DNA of 64,000 nucleotides from NCBI GenBank assembly GCA_041391665.1, contig JAWKNO010000002.1, forward strand, positions 682,001-746,000. Direction: 5' to 3'. The notes under the pieces were generated by a model. That model saw only the letters and a list, made by a program, of their open reading frames with translations. It made no database searches and had not been told where the DNA came from. Shown in pieces: positions 51,033 to 58,508 of the stretch. A program made the translations under genes and the position numbers. Numbering within the stretch: the first letter of the stretch is position 1; every line of letters starts with the position of its first letter. Origin of the DNA: Bacteroidia bacterium (GTDB lineage: Bacteria; Bacteroidota; Bacteroidia; J057).

Positions 51033-52202
51033 ATGAATCTGATAGACTATCTTTCCCACCATTCCCATATTTCTCAAGGGGAAAAATCTATAGTTAATAA
51101 AGTCCTGAACAACGAAAGAATCTCTGATGAAGATTGTCTGTTTCTGTATGAAAACAGCGATCTTTCTTTTCTGGGGATTCTGGCAAGCCATGTGCGCCAT
51201 CGTAAACAGGGTAAAAAAACCTATTTCAACCGCAATTTTCATATAGAGCCTACGAATGTCTGTATTTACACTTGTTCTTTCTGCTCGTACTCCCGAAGAA
51301 TCAAAAAGCGTGAAGACGGATGGGAGTTGTCGCTGGAAGAAATTATGCAAATAGTCAGGCGCTATGACGGCAAACCTGTTACCGAAGTGCATATTGTAGG
51401 TGGGGTACTGCCTCAGTATAACCTTCAGTTTTATGTGGATTTGTTCCGCAAAATTAAAGAACACCGCCCCGAACTGCATATCAAGGCGCTGACCCCGGTC
51501 GAATTCCACTATATATTTAAAAAAGCGAAAATCTCTTACCGGGAAGGATTGGAAACGCTCATCGCAGCAGGCCTGGATTCTATCCCCGGCGGTGGTGCCG
51601 AAATTTTTGATGAAGTGATCCGCGAAGAGATTGCCGGAGGAAAATGTACCTCTGCCGAATGGCTTGAACTTCACGAAATTGCACACCAATTGGGACTTCG
51701 TACCAATGCGACGATTCTGTATGGGCATATAGAGACCTTTGCGCATCGTGTCGATCATATGCGCCGCCTGCGAGAACTGCAAGACCGTACGGGTGGTTTC
51801 CAGACTTTCATTCCGCTCAAGTTTCGCAATCAAAACAATGAAATGTCTCACCTTCCGGAAGTTTCTGTAATCGAAGACCTTAGAAACTACGCAATCAGCC
51901 GGATTTATCTTGACAATTTTGACCATGTCAAGGCTTACTGGCCGATGATTGGCCGCAAGACCGCACAATTGGCATTGTCTTATGGCGTAGATGATATAGA
52001 TGGAACAATCGATGATACCACCAAAATTTATTCTATGGCCGGAGCTGAAGACCAGAACCCTTCTATGTCTACCCCAGAGTTGATCGATCTGATTTTACGC
52101 GCAGGTTTTACTCCGATCGAAAGAGATACCCTTTATCACATCGTACACGACTATTCCGTTGAATCCTTCGAACAGGAGGCCGGTTACGCAGAAAAAGTAT
52201 GA
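51033..52202 (+). CDS. mqnE: Aminofutalosine synthase (radical SAM)
   Basis: A 389-residue radical-SAM enzyme. The cluster motif is CIYTCSFC (CX3CX2C) in FHIEPTNVCIYTCSFCSYSR at about residue 77-86. Typical MqnE segments follow: VTEVHIVGGVLPQYNLQFY, LHIKALTPVEFHYIFKKAK, LDSIPGGGAEIF, LRTNATILYGHIET and FIPLKFRNQNNEM. It converts 3-[(1-carboxyvinyl)oxy]benzoate and SAM to aminofutalosine in the futalosine route to menaquinone. MqnC is the nearest paralogue but lacks the NVCIYTCSFC pattern. It overlaps the phosphatase gene by 4 bases (ATGA), with mqnA after that. Confidence 0.94.
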   Translation: MNLIDYLSHHSHISQGEKSIVNKVLNNERISDEDCLFLYENSDLSFLGILASHVRHRKQGKKTYFNRNFHIEPTNVCIYTCSFCSYSRRIKKREDGWELSLEEIMQIVRRYDGKPVTEVHIVGGVLPQYNLQFYVDLFRKIKEHRPELHIKALTPVEFHYIFKKAKISYREGLETLIAAGLDSIPGGGAEIFDEVIREEIAGGKCTSAEWLELHEIAHQLGLRTNATILYGHIETFAHRVDHMRRLRELQDRTGGFQTFIPLKFRNQNNEMSHLPEVSVIEDLRNYAISRIYLDNFDHVKAYWPMIGRKTAQLALSYGVDDIDGTIDDTTKIYSMAGAEDQNPSMSTPELIDLILRAGFTPIERDTLYHIVHDYSVESFEQEAGYAEKV

Positions 52203-52840
52203 GCAAACTCACCCTCTATTTTGTCCGGCATGGGGAAACCGACTATAACCGGCAAGGCATTGTGCAGGGAAGTGGCATCGACTCCACTTTAAATGAGGAG
52301 GGGTTCTCTCAAGCCAAAGCCTTTTTTGACCATTACTATAGTACTGTGCGGTTTGATGGGATTTTTGCCAGTACACTCAGGCGTACGCACCAGACACTTT
52401 CTTTCTGGAAAGAACAGGGTTTTCAGATACAATCCCATGCCGGCCTGAATGAGCTCAACTGGGGGATTCATGAAGGGAAAAAACCTTCCGTCGAACAAAA
52501 CCGCGATTTCCGTCAAATCCTTCATAAATGGGCTGAAGGCGACTTTACGCAAAGAGCCGCCGGGGGAGAATCTCCACTTGAAGCATGGGATCGGGCTTTT
52601 CCTTTGTTTGACATGCTAAGGCAGCAGTATATGGATCAAACCCTGCTTCTTTGTTCGCATGGCAGACAGCTACGGGTAATATTGAGTAACCTTCTGGGAG
52701 AAGGGATGCAGCATATGGAAAAGTATAACCACCACAATACGGCACTTTCCATTGTTGAGATAAATGAAGCAGGTAAGGCGAACCTTATCCGGCTCAACGA
52801 CACTACGCATTTGGAGAATTCAAAGCTTAATGTAGGATAA
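52199..52840 (+). CDS. Histidine phosphatase family protein (phosphoglycerate-mutase-like)
   Basis: A 213-residue protein of the histidine phosphatase superfamily. LYFVRHGETDYNRQGIVQGS holds the RHG motif with the phospho-histidine (about residue 10), FASTLRRTHQTLSF the second Arg, LNELNWGIHEGKKPSVEQN the Glu loop, and LLLCSHGRQLRVILSNLLGE the second catalytic His. It is coupled to mqnE by an ATGA overlap and precedes mqnA by 5 bases. It may remove a phosphate in or near the menaquinone pathway, but futalosine-pathway enzymes as known do not need such a step; it may be an alpha-ribazole or mutase-like phosphatase carried along. Confidence 0.85.
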   Translation: MSKLTLYFVRHGETDYNRQGIVQGSGIDSTLNEEGFSQAKAFFDHYYSTVRFDGIFASTLRRTHQTLSFWKEQGFQIQSHAGLNELNWGIHEGKKPSVEQNRDFRQILHKWAEGDFTQRAAGGESPLEAWDRAFPLFDMLRQQYMDQTLLLCSHGRQLRVILSNLLGEGMQHMEKYNHHNTALSIVEINEAGKANLIRLNDTTHLENSKLNVG

Positions 52841-52845
52841 CCACC

Positions 52846-53625
52846 ATGATAGATGTAGCCCTCGTCGCTTATCTGAATACACGTCCATTTATGGACGGAT
52901 TTGAGGCCCTGATTTCCGAGAAGGAAGCTTGTTTTCATCTTTATCCGCCCGCTGCTTGTGCGGATGCACTTTTTGAAAAGAAATGCCAGATTGCACTTAT
53001 TCCGGTTGGTTCACTCCCTCGCTTTCATCGTCTGTCAATCATGCCCAACTACTGTCTGGGCGCCAATGGACCGGTTGAATCAGTGTTTCTTTTTTCACAA
53101 CGCCCGGTAGATAAATTGGACACAATTCTGCTGGATCCACATTCCAATACTTCCAATGGACTGGTGCAGATTCTGATGCGTTATCACTGGAAACATACAG
53201 TAAACTTCGTAATGCCCGACCAAAAACATTTTGACCTGATTGATGGAAATGTTGGCGGCGTTATCATTGGCGATAAGGCATTACATGTACGCAATCACTA
53301 CAGATATGCCTATGACCTTTCCGGCGAATGGCAGAAAATGACGGGCCTTCCCTTTGCGTTTGCCGTTTGGGCGTATTATCCCGGACAGGTGCCCGCTCAG
53401 TTTTTACAGAAAATGAATGACGCTATGCGTTGGGGTGTCCACCGGCTGGAAGCTTGTGCGGAAAGATGGGCCGCTGCCTATAAAGTATCCTTGCCGGAAG
53501 CAACCCGTTATCTGACCGAATCACTAAACTTCCGGTTTGATGCACCCAAACACCGTGCGGTAGAATTGTATTATCAGGCCCTTCGCAACCTGTCGGTATC
53601 TGAGCCACAAGTGCTCAATCAATAA
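52846..53625 (+). CDS. mqnA: Chorismate dehydratase (menaquinone biosynthesis)
   Basis: A 259-residue protein of the MqnA/MqnD periplasmic-binding-protein-like fold. The N-terminal VALVAYLNTRPFMDGFEAL is the MqnA hallmark (Y-x-N-x-x-P). Further features are CQIALIPVGSLPRF, LDPHSNTSNGLVQILMRYHW, GGVIIGDKALH and FAFAVWAYYPGQV. It dehydrates chorismate to the enolpyruvyl benzoate used by MqnE, the first futalosine-pathway step. mqnB, mqnC and mqnD are not in the window. Its stop overlaps that of the convergent response regulator by 11 bases. Confidence 0.9.
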   Translation: MIDVALVAYLNTRPFMDGFEALISEKEACFHLYPPAACADALFEKKCQIALIPVGSLPRFHRLSIMPNYCLGANGPVESVFLFSQRPVDKLDTILLDPHSNTSNGLVQILMRYHWKHTVNFVMPDQKHFDLIDGNVGGVIIGDKALHVRNHYRYAYDLSGEWQKMTGLPFAFAVWAYYPGQVPAQFLQKMNDAMRWGVHRLEACAERWAAAYKVSLPEATRYLTESLNFRFDAPKHRAVELYYQALRNLSVSEPQVLNQ

Positions 53626-54265
53626 TTCCGTTTTTGTAGGCAAATACAACCAGTCCCGCCGTATTTCGCGCACCTATTTTTTGAAGCATGCTGGTCCTGT
53701 AGCCTTCTACTGTCCGTACGCTGATGGCGAGTTTGTCTGAAATTTCGCGGTTTGTATACTCCTTGCAGATAAGTTCCAATATTTCCTGTTCTCTTTCAGA
53801 AAGCTCTACCTCACTATTGAAAGATGGTGTGATGCGTTTTTTGGTTAGCAATCCTTTCAACATGATGCGGGAAATGCGGTCATTGAAATAGAATCCATTT
53901 TCCATGACGGAGTAAATGGCGGTTTCAACTTCCTCCGGCTCCGAGTTTTTATTGAGAAACCCGTGAATTCCCTTTTCCATCATATGCAGGATGAAATCTT
54001 CTTTGTCGTACCCCGAAAGTGCGATGAGCCGAATGGCAGGATATTCGTTTCTGATAATCTCCGCTGCCTCAATTCCATCCATGACAGGCATTTTGAGATC
54101 CAGTAGGATAATGTCTGGTTTTGCCTCAGGAATCGCCTTTAAGAGCGAATTTCCGTTGCTGGCCTGTAAGACGATTTCAAATTCAGGGTTTTCTTCTAAA
54201 AGCGTAGACAGGCCTATTCTGAATAAGTTATGATCATCTGCCGTACCAATTTTTATTTTTGACAT
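53615..54265 (-). CDS. LuxR/NarL-family response regulator
   Basis: A 216-residue two-domain regulator. Receiver domain: acidic pocket Asp10-Asp11, phospho-acceptor Asp56 in IILLDLKMPVMDG, conserved Thr/Ser region LIALSGYDKE and Lys in FLNKNSEP. The C-terminal GerE-type helix-turn-helix is LSEREQEILELICKEYTNRE ISDKLAISVRTVEGYRTSML QKIGARN. It activates or represses transcription when phosphorylated. No kinase is adjacent; the TPR kinases at 43.8-47.9 kb are the nearest in the window but are not proven partners. It diverges from kmo with an 80-base gap and converges on mqnA. Confidence 0.93.
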   Translation of the reverse strand: MSKIKIGTADDHNLFRIGLSTLLEENPEFEIVLQASNGNSLLKAIPEAKPDIILLDLKMPVMDGIEAAEIIRNEYPAIRLIALSGYDKEDFILHMMEKGIHGFLNKNSEPEEVETAIYSVMENGFYFNDRISRIMLKGLLTKKRITPSFNSEVELSEREQEILELICKEYTNREISDKLAISVRTVEGYRTSMLQKIGARNTAGLVVFAYKNGIID

Positions 54266-54334
54266 ATAGTCATTTTAATTCCCCGGCATAAGATAGTAAT
54301 TTGCCAACTATTAATTACCGTGAAATTTATATCT

Positions 54335-54343
54335 GGAGGTGAT
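54335..54343 (+). promoter_or_regulatory. Perfect Shine-Dalgarno before kmo
   Basis: GGAGGTGAT is fully complementary to the usual 16S rRNA 3' end, with 2 bases to the ATG at 54346 from its end (7 from GGAGG). Most genes in this window have no such site, as is usual for Bacteroidota, so this decides the start and suggests strong or conditional translation. Confidence 0.7.
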
Positions 54344-54345
54344 TT

Positions 54346-55722
54346 ATGGTGTTTAAGGACAATTCTACAATCAATCTCGTCGGAGCAGGTCTTGCCGGAT
54401 CGCTGATGGCTGTATATCTCGCCCAAAAAGGATTTAGCGTCAATGTCTATGAACGCAGGCCGGATATGCGGAAAAAAGAAGCGGAGGGAGGGCGTTCTAT
54501 CAACCTTGCGTTATCTGTTCGGGGCATTCATGCCCTGACGGAAACGGGAATGGATGCCGAGGTTATGAAAATGGCGATTCCTATGTATGGACGGATGATT
54601 CACGATGAAACCGGCGATCAGACTTTCCAGGCGTATAGTCGTGACCGGAAAAGCTGTATCTATTCTGTTTCGCGGGCAGAACTCAACAAGTCGCTGATGA
54701 CAAGGGCGGAGTCTTATGACAACGTCAATTTCCATTTTGGAAAGATCTGTGAAGAAATGGATTTCGCATCAGGCAAACTTACGCTGAAAGATATCGAATC
54801 CGGGGAAAAACTGGTTGCGCCCGGTGATATTACCCTGGCTTGTGATGGTGCATTTTCTGCCGTAAGATATGATATGCAAAAAACCCCCAGATTTGATTTT
54901 TCTCAGTCTTATCTGGCACATGGTTATAAAGAGCTGACGATACCGCCCGGCCCCGGCGGCTCTTTCCTTTTGGAAAAACACGCCCTGCATATTTGGCCAA
55001 GAGGCAACTTTATGATGATTGCTCTCCCAAACCCGGATGGCTCATTTACCTGTACCTTGTTTTTTCCGTTCGAGGGAAAAAATAGCTTTGCCAATCTACA
55101 GACGAAAGAAGCCGTTCAGGTATTTTTTGATCAGCACTTCTCCGATGCAGTCCCTTTGATTCCTGATCTGATAGATGATTTTTTCACAAACCCTACCAGT
55201 TCGTTAGTTACGATTCGTTGTTATCCCTGGATATCAGGTCAAGTTGCGCTGCTGGGGGATGCGGCTCATGCAATTGTTCCATTTTTTGGGCAGGGTATGA
55301 ATGCCGCATTTGAAGATTGTACGGTTTTAAGTGAGTGCATTGATCAGTATGGCCCAGACTGGGGGAAAATATTCGAAGTCTATCAGGAAAAACGAAAAGT
55401 CAATGCCGATGCGATTGCAGATATGGCCCTGGAAAATTTTGTGGAAATGCGGGATACGGTAGCAGATGAAAAGTTCTTATTTCGAAAAAAAGTAGAGCAT
55501 TTGCTTGGACAGAATTTTGGCCCATATTTTTCCCGATACGAACTGGTTTCATTCAGCAGAGTACCTTATGCCGAAGCTTATCGCCGTGGGCAGATCAATC
55601 TTGAAATTCTCGAAAAGCTTATAGATGGACTGACAGATCTGGACGAAATTGATTATAAGCTGGCCGGGCAGCTCATCAATGAGCGGCTGGGCGCAGATTT
55701 TTCAATCCCCGGATTTTCGTAA
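54346..55722 (+). CDS. kmo: Kynurenine 3-monooxygenase
   Basis: A 458-residue flavoprotein hydroxylase of typical KMO length. The FAD-binding motif is INLVGAGLAGSLMAVYLAQKG at about residues 9-28, followed by VYERRPDMRKKEAEGGRSIN LALSVRGIHAL, a KMO-specific stretch. The second FAD motif is VALLGDAAHAIVPFFGQGMN AAFEDC near 303-328. It hydroxylates L-kynurenine with NADPH and O2, a step in the aerobic tryptophan-to-NAD route. The other kynurenine genes (tdo, kynU, haao) are not nearby. A perfect Shine-Dalgarno precedes it; the gene converges on prfA with a 10-base gap. Confidence 0.95.
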   Translation: MVFKDNSTINLVGAGLAGSLMAVYLAQKGFSVNVYERRPDMRKKEAEGGRSINLALSVRGIHALTETGMDAEVMKMAIPMYGRMIHDETGDQTFQAYSRDRKSCIYSVSRAELNKSLMTRAESYDNVNFHFGKICEEMDFASGKLTLKDIESGEKLVAPGDITLACDGAFSAVRYDMQKTPRFDFSQSYLAHGYKELTIPPGPGGSFLLEKHALHIWPRGNFMMIALPNPDGSFTCTLFFPFEGKNSFANLQTKEAVQVFFDQHFSDAVPLIPDLIDDFFTNPTSSLVTIRCYPWISGQVALLGDAAHAIVPFFGQGMNAAFEDCTVLSECIDQYGPDWGKIFEVYQEKRKVNADAIADMALENFVEMRDTVADEKFLFRKKVEHLLGQNFGPYFSRYELVSFSRVPYAEAYRRGQINLEILEKLIDGLTDLDEIDYKLAGQLINERLGADFSIPGFS

Positions 55723-55732
55723 GATTCTATGG

Positions 55733-56803
55733 CTATGACGCTCCGTCTTTGAGTTTTGCAGCATTTTCCGCTAATCGGAGCTGCTCGATCAATTGGCCAA
55801 TATCGCCATCAAGGATGCCAGCCAGATTGTAAATTGTCAGACCAATTCGGTGATCAGTTACCCTTCCCTGTGGGAAGTTGTAGGTGCGGATTTTTTCACT
55901 GCGGTCTCCGCTACCGACCATCGAGCGGCGAAGCTGGTCCTCTTCCAGTTTTCGTTTGTCCATTTCGAGTTTGTACACACGGGCGCGAAGGATCCGCATG
56001 GCTTTCTCAAAATTTTTCAGCTGAGATTTTTCATCCTGCATAGAAACCCTTACGCCCGTAGGTTTATGGGTAAGAACAACTGCCGAGTAAGTAGTATTTA
56101 CGGACTGTCCACCAGGACCCGATGCAGTTTTGGTTTCTTTAATAATATCATTTTCGTGGATTTCCACGTCAAAGTCTTCTGCTTCAGGCATGATAGCTAC
56201 CGTAGCAGCAGAAGTGTGGATTCTCCCCTGTGCTTCCGTTTTGGGTACACGTTGTACCCTGTGGACGCCAGATTCAAATTTTAGCAGGCCATAGGCATCT
56301 TCTCCACTGATCGTGGCTATCGCTTCTTTATAGCCACCTTGTGAGCCGTCCTGTAGGCTGTTGATCTCAAATTTGAGTCCCTGGTGTTCACAATAGCGCT
56401 GATACATCCGAAAAAGATCTCCTACAAAAAGGCTGGCTTCGTCACCTCCTGTCCCAGCACTCACTTCGAGCACAACGTTTTTGGAGTCATTGGGATCTCT
56501 GGGGATAAGCAAAAACTTGATTTCTTCCTCAATTTGCTCTTTTTCAGGGAGTAAACCTGATAACTCTTCTTTGGCGAGGTCTTTCATCTCCTCGTCTTTT
56601 TCGTTATTGATGATGTCTTTGCAGTTTGTAATATTGCTTAGGACAGAGCGATATGCATGGGTTTTGAGGACTATTTTTTCCAACTCTTTGTATTCGATAT
56701 TCAGCGCTTTATAGCGTTTCATATCAGCAATTACTTCCGGATCAATAATTTCCTGCTTTACTTCTTCAAAGCGGGCTTCAATTTGTGCAAGTTTTTCGAG
56801 CAT
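55733..56803 (-). CDS. prfA: Peptide chain release factor 1
   Basis: A 356-residue class I release factor. The GGQ motif is in TASGPGGQSVNTTYSAVVLT (about residue 230), the Gln being the methylation site. HRVQRVPKTEAQGRIHTSAA and TVAIMPEAEDFDV are standard for the superfamily. There is no programmed frameshift in the frame, which distinguishes it from many RF2 genes, and the length and N-terminal coiled coil (MLEKLAQIEARFEEVKQEI) agree with RF1. It releases peptides at UAA and UAG on the ribosome. It follows the propeller gene by 30 bases on the same strand. Confidence 0.95.
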   Translation of the reverse strand: MLEKLAQIEARFEEVKQEIIDPEVIADMKRYKALNIEYKELEKIVLKTHAYRSVLSNITNCKDIINNEKDEEMKDLAKEELSGLLPEKEQIEEEIKFLLIPRDPNDSKNVVLEVSAGTGGDEASLFVGDLFRMYQRYCEHQGLKFEINSLQDGSQGGYKEAIATISGEDAYGLLKFESGVHRVQRVPKTEAQGRIHTSAATVAIMPEAEDFDVEIHENDIIKETKTASGPGGQSVNTTYSAVVLTHKPTGVRVSMQDEKSQLKNFEKAMRILRARVYKLEMDKRKLEEDQLRRSMVGSGDRSEKIRTYNFPQGRVTDHRIGLTIYNLAGILDGDIGQLIEQLRLAENAAKLKDGAS

Positions 56804-56833
56804 GTCCTGTAAATTTCTCTTTAGCTAAAGCGA

Positions 56834-57721
56834 TTATTCGCCAATGCGGTACAAATTTACCGCATTTTTTTGCAACAAGTAAAGGTATTCCCCTTTTAGT
56901 TTTAAATCTGTGACAAGCACTTTATTGGGGGCATTGATTGTGTAGTACTGGCCGGTAAGCATATTTTCGAGATATATATTTTTCTGATCAAAGCATAACA
57001 AGGTATTGCCTGCCAGGTGGAATTTTTTCCAGGGAAAATCTGTCTGTGGTTTCCTTGTGGTTCGGTAGCTTCCAAAGTTATCAAAGACCATAATTTCTCC
57101 GGCGATCGTATCGCTTACAAATACATAATTCTTTTCATTTACCTGTACGTCAACCGGAGCTTTCAACACTCCCTGCCCATAATCCAGTCCGCCGAAAGAC
57201 AACTGAAGACCTCCGGAGGGGTAAAATACATAAATTTTATTGTCCAGCTGATTGAGGACAAACTGTGTACCATCAACACTTATATCAAAATTGACTGGGT
57301 AAATATCAGTTTCTTCTCTAAAACCTTGCTGAGAAGTTACGGGCTGGAGGAAATTGAACTCACCTGCCAGTTTAAAATTGGTATTCAAGAGGATAATGCG
57401 CCGTTCGACATCATCCAGCAGGTAAAGATTTTGTCGGTTTTTGACCGACATTTTTACCGGGTGCAGGAAACCTTCATTGCGAAAACTTTTACCACCAATC
57501 ACTATTGCAGAATCGTAGCCAGTATTTCGAAATAATTTATACAACTGACTTTGATCTGTATCAAGCAGGAGGATATTTCCTTCACTATCCACTTCTATGG
57601 ATTCGCAGGCCGATGCGGTGGTTATCGTTGTAACGGAATCCAGGCGAAACCCCTGTGCCTGGGCAAAAAATATTGGGTGAAGGGCAAAAAAAATCCACAG
57701 TAACCGGAATAACTTATTCAT
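56834..57721 (-). CDS. Secreted NHL/six-bladed beta-propeller protein
   Basis: A 295-residue protein with a signal peptide (MNKLFRLLWIFFALHPIFFAQAQ). Repeating propeller strands follow: SIEVDSEGNILLLDTDQSQL YKLF, VKMSVKNRQNLYLLDDVERRIILLN-type, FDISVDGTQFVLNQLDNKIY VFYPSGG, VDVQVNEKNYVFVSDTIAGE IMVF, LLCFDQKNIYLENMLTGQYY, and LKLKGEYLYLLQ at the end; about six blades of the NHL kind. No catalytic motif was seen; binding or scaffold role. The start overlaps the lpxH stop by 8 bases, so it belongs to the ftsH-lpxH unit. Confidence 0.78.
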   Translation of the reverse strand: MNKLFRLLWIFFALHPIFFAQAQGFRLDSVTTITTASACESIEVDSEGNILLLDTDQSQLYKLFRNTGYDSAIVIGGKSFRNEGFLHPVKMSVKNRQNLYLLDDVERRIILLNTNFKLAGEFNFLQPVTSQQGFREETDIYPVNFDISVDGTQFVLNQLDNKIYVFYPSGGLQLSFGGLDYGQGVLKAPVDVQVNEKNYVFVSDTIAGEIMVFDNFGSYRTTRKPQTDFPWKKFHLAGNTLLCFDQKNIYLENMLTGQYYTINAPNKVLVTDLKLKGEYLYLLQKNAVNLYRIGE

Positions 57722-58508
57722 ACTGTGGTAAAATTTGATGTTGAAATAAGGGGAAAATATCCAGATGCAAACCTGTTTCGCTTACTTCGAGGAAGGAAAA
57801 ATATTGAATCCAGTCTCCGAGCATAACCAGTTCGCTGCCAGGTGCAATTTCATCCCGAATGAGAATATGCCTGTGTCCAAAAACAAATACCTGAATATCA
57901 GGCATTTGTTTTAAAATTTCATGGGCATGTATGTACAGATACTCTTTATTTCCATGATGGAATACCTCTTTGCCTTGCGTGTCTCCATAATTATGATTTC
58001 TGCTGAGAGAGGAGAAAAATCGGGCAAGTCCGATACCATAGTCAGGGTGGAGCCGGGTGAAAAGCCATTGGTTGACTCGACTGGTAAAAACCTTTTTCAT
58101 CCATTTATACCCCGCGTCTCCGGGCCCCAGTCCATCGCCGTGGGCGAGGTAAAACTTCTTCCCGTAAATCTCGCGAATTACCGGCTCGCTGTACACCTTT
58201 GCGCCGATTTCTTTTACCAGATAGTCTCTGTACCAGAGATCGTGGTTTCCTGTGAAAATATGGATGAGCACTCCATTGTCGGCCATTGTGGCAAGCTGCC
58301 CTAACACACGCACAAAACCTTTTGGGATGGCATATTTGTATTCATACCAGAAATCAAATATATCCCCCAAAAGGTAAAGCTCAGTGGTCTGGCTTTCAAT
58401 GGTTTTTAGCCAGTCAACAAAATGTTTTTCACGAATCAGACTTGATCCATGGTCGGGAGCACCCAGATGCAGATCAGAGACAAAGTATATGTTATTTCGT
58501 CTTATCAA
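57714..58508 (-). CDS. lpxH: UDP-2,3-diacylglucosamine diphosphatase
   Basis: A 264-residue calcineurin-like phosphoesterase. Metal motifs are complete: VSDLHLGAP (D-x-H), LLGDIFDFWYEYK (GDxxD), FTGNHDLW (GNHD), YLAHGDGLGPGD and VFGHRH (GHxH). The GDIFDFW variant and length point to LpxH/LpxH2-type enzymes, which cleave UDP-2,3-diacylglucosamine to lipid X in lipid A synthesis at the inner membrane. It overlaps the ftsH stop by 4 bases and the propeller gene by 8. Pairing of lpxH with ftsH fits FtsH control of lipid A synthesis in other bacteria, but that link is by analogy. Confidence 0.88.
   Translation of the reverse strand: MIRRNNIYFVSDLHLGAPDHGSSLIREKHFVDWLKTIESQTTELYLLGDIFDFWYEYKYAIPKGFVRVLGQLATMADNGVLIHIFTGNHDLWYRDYLVKEIGAKVYSEPVIREIYGKKFYLAHGDGLGPGDAGYKWMKKVFTSRVNQWLFTRLHPDYGIGLARFFSSLSRNHNYGDTQGKEVFHHGNKEYLYIHAHEILKQMPDIQVFVFGHRHILIRDEIAPGSELVMLGDWIQYFSFLEVSETGLHLDIFPLFQHQILPQYE

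Noticed and set aside
51018..51968. 316-codon reverse frame opposite mqnE
   Set aside because: mqnE is a certain radical-SAM gene with all motifs; the reverse frame is rich in Phe and Arg without any family features.
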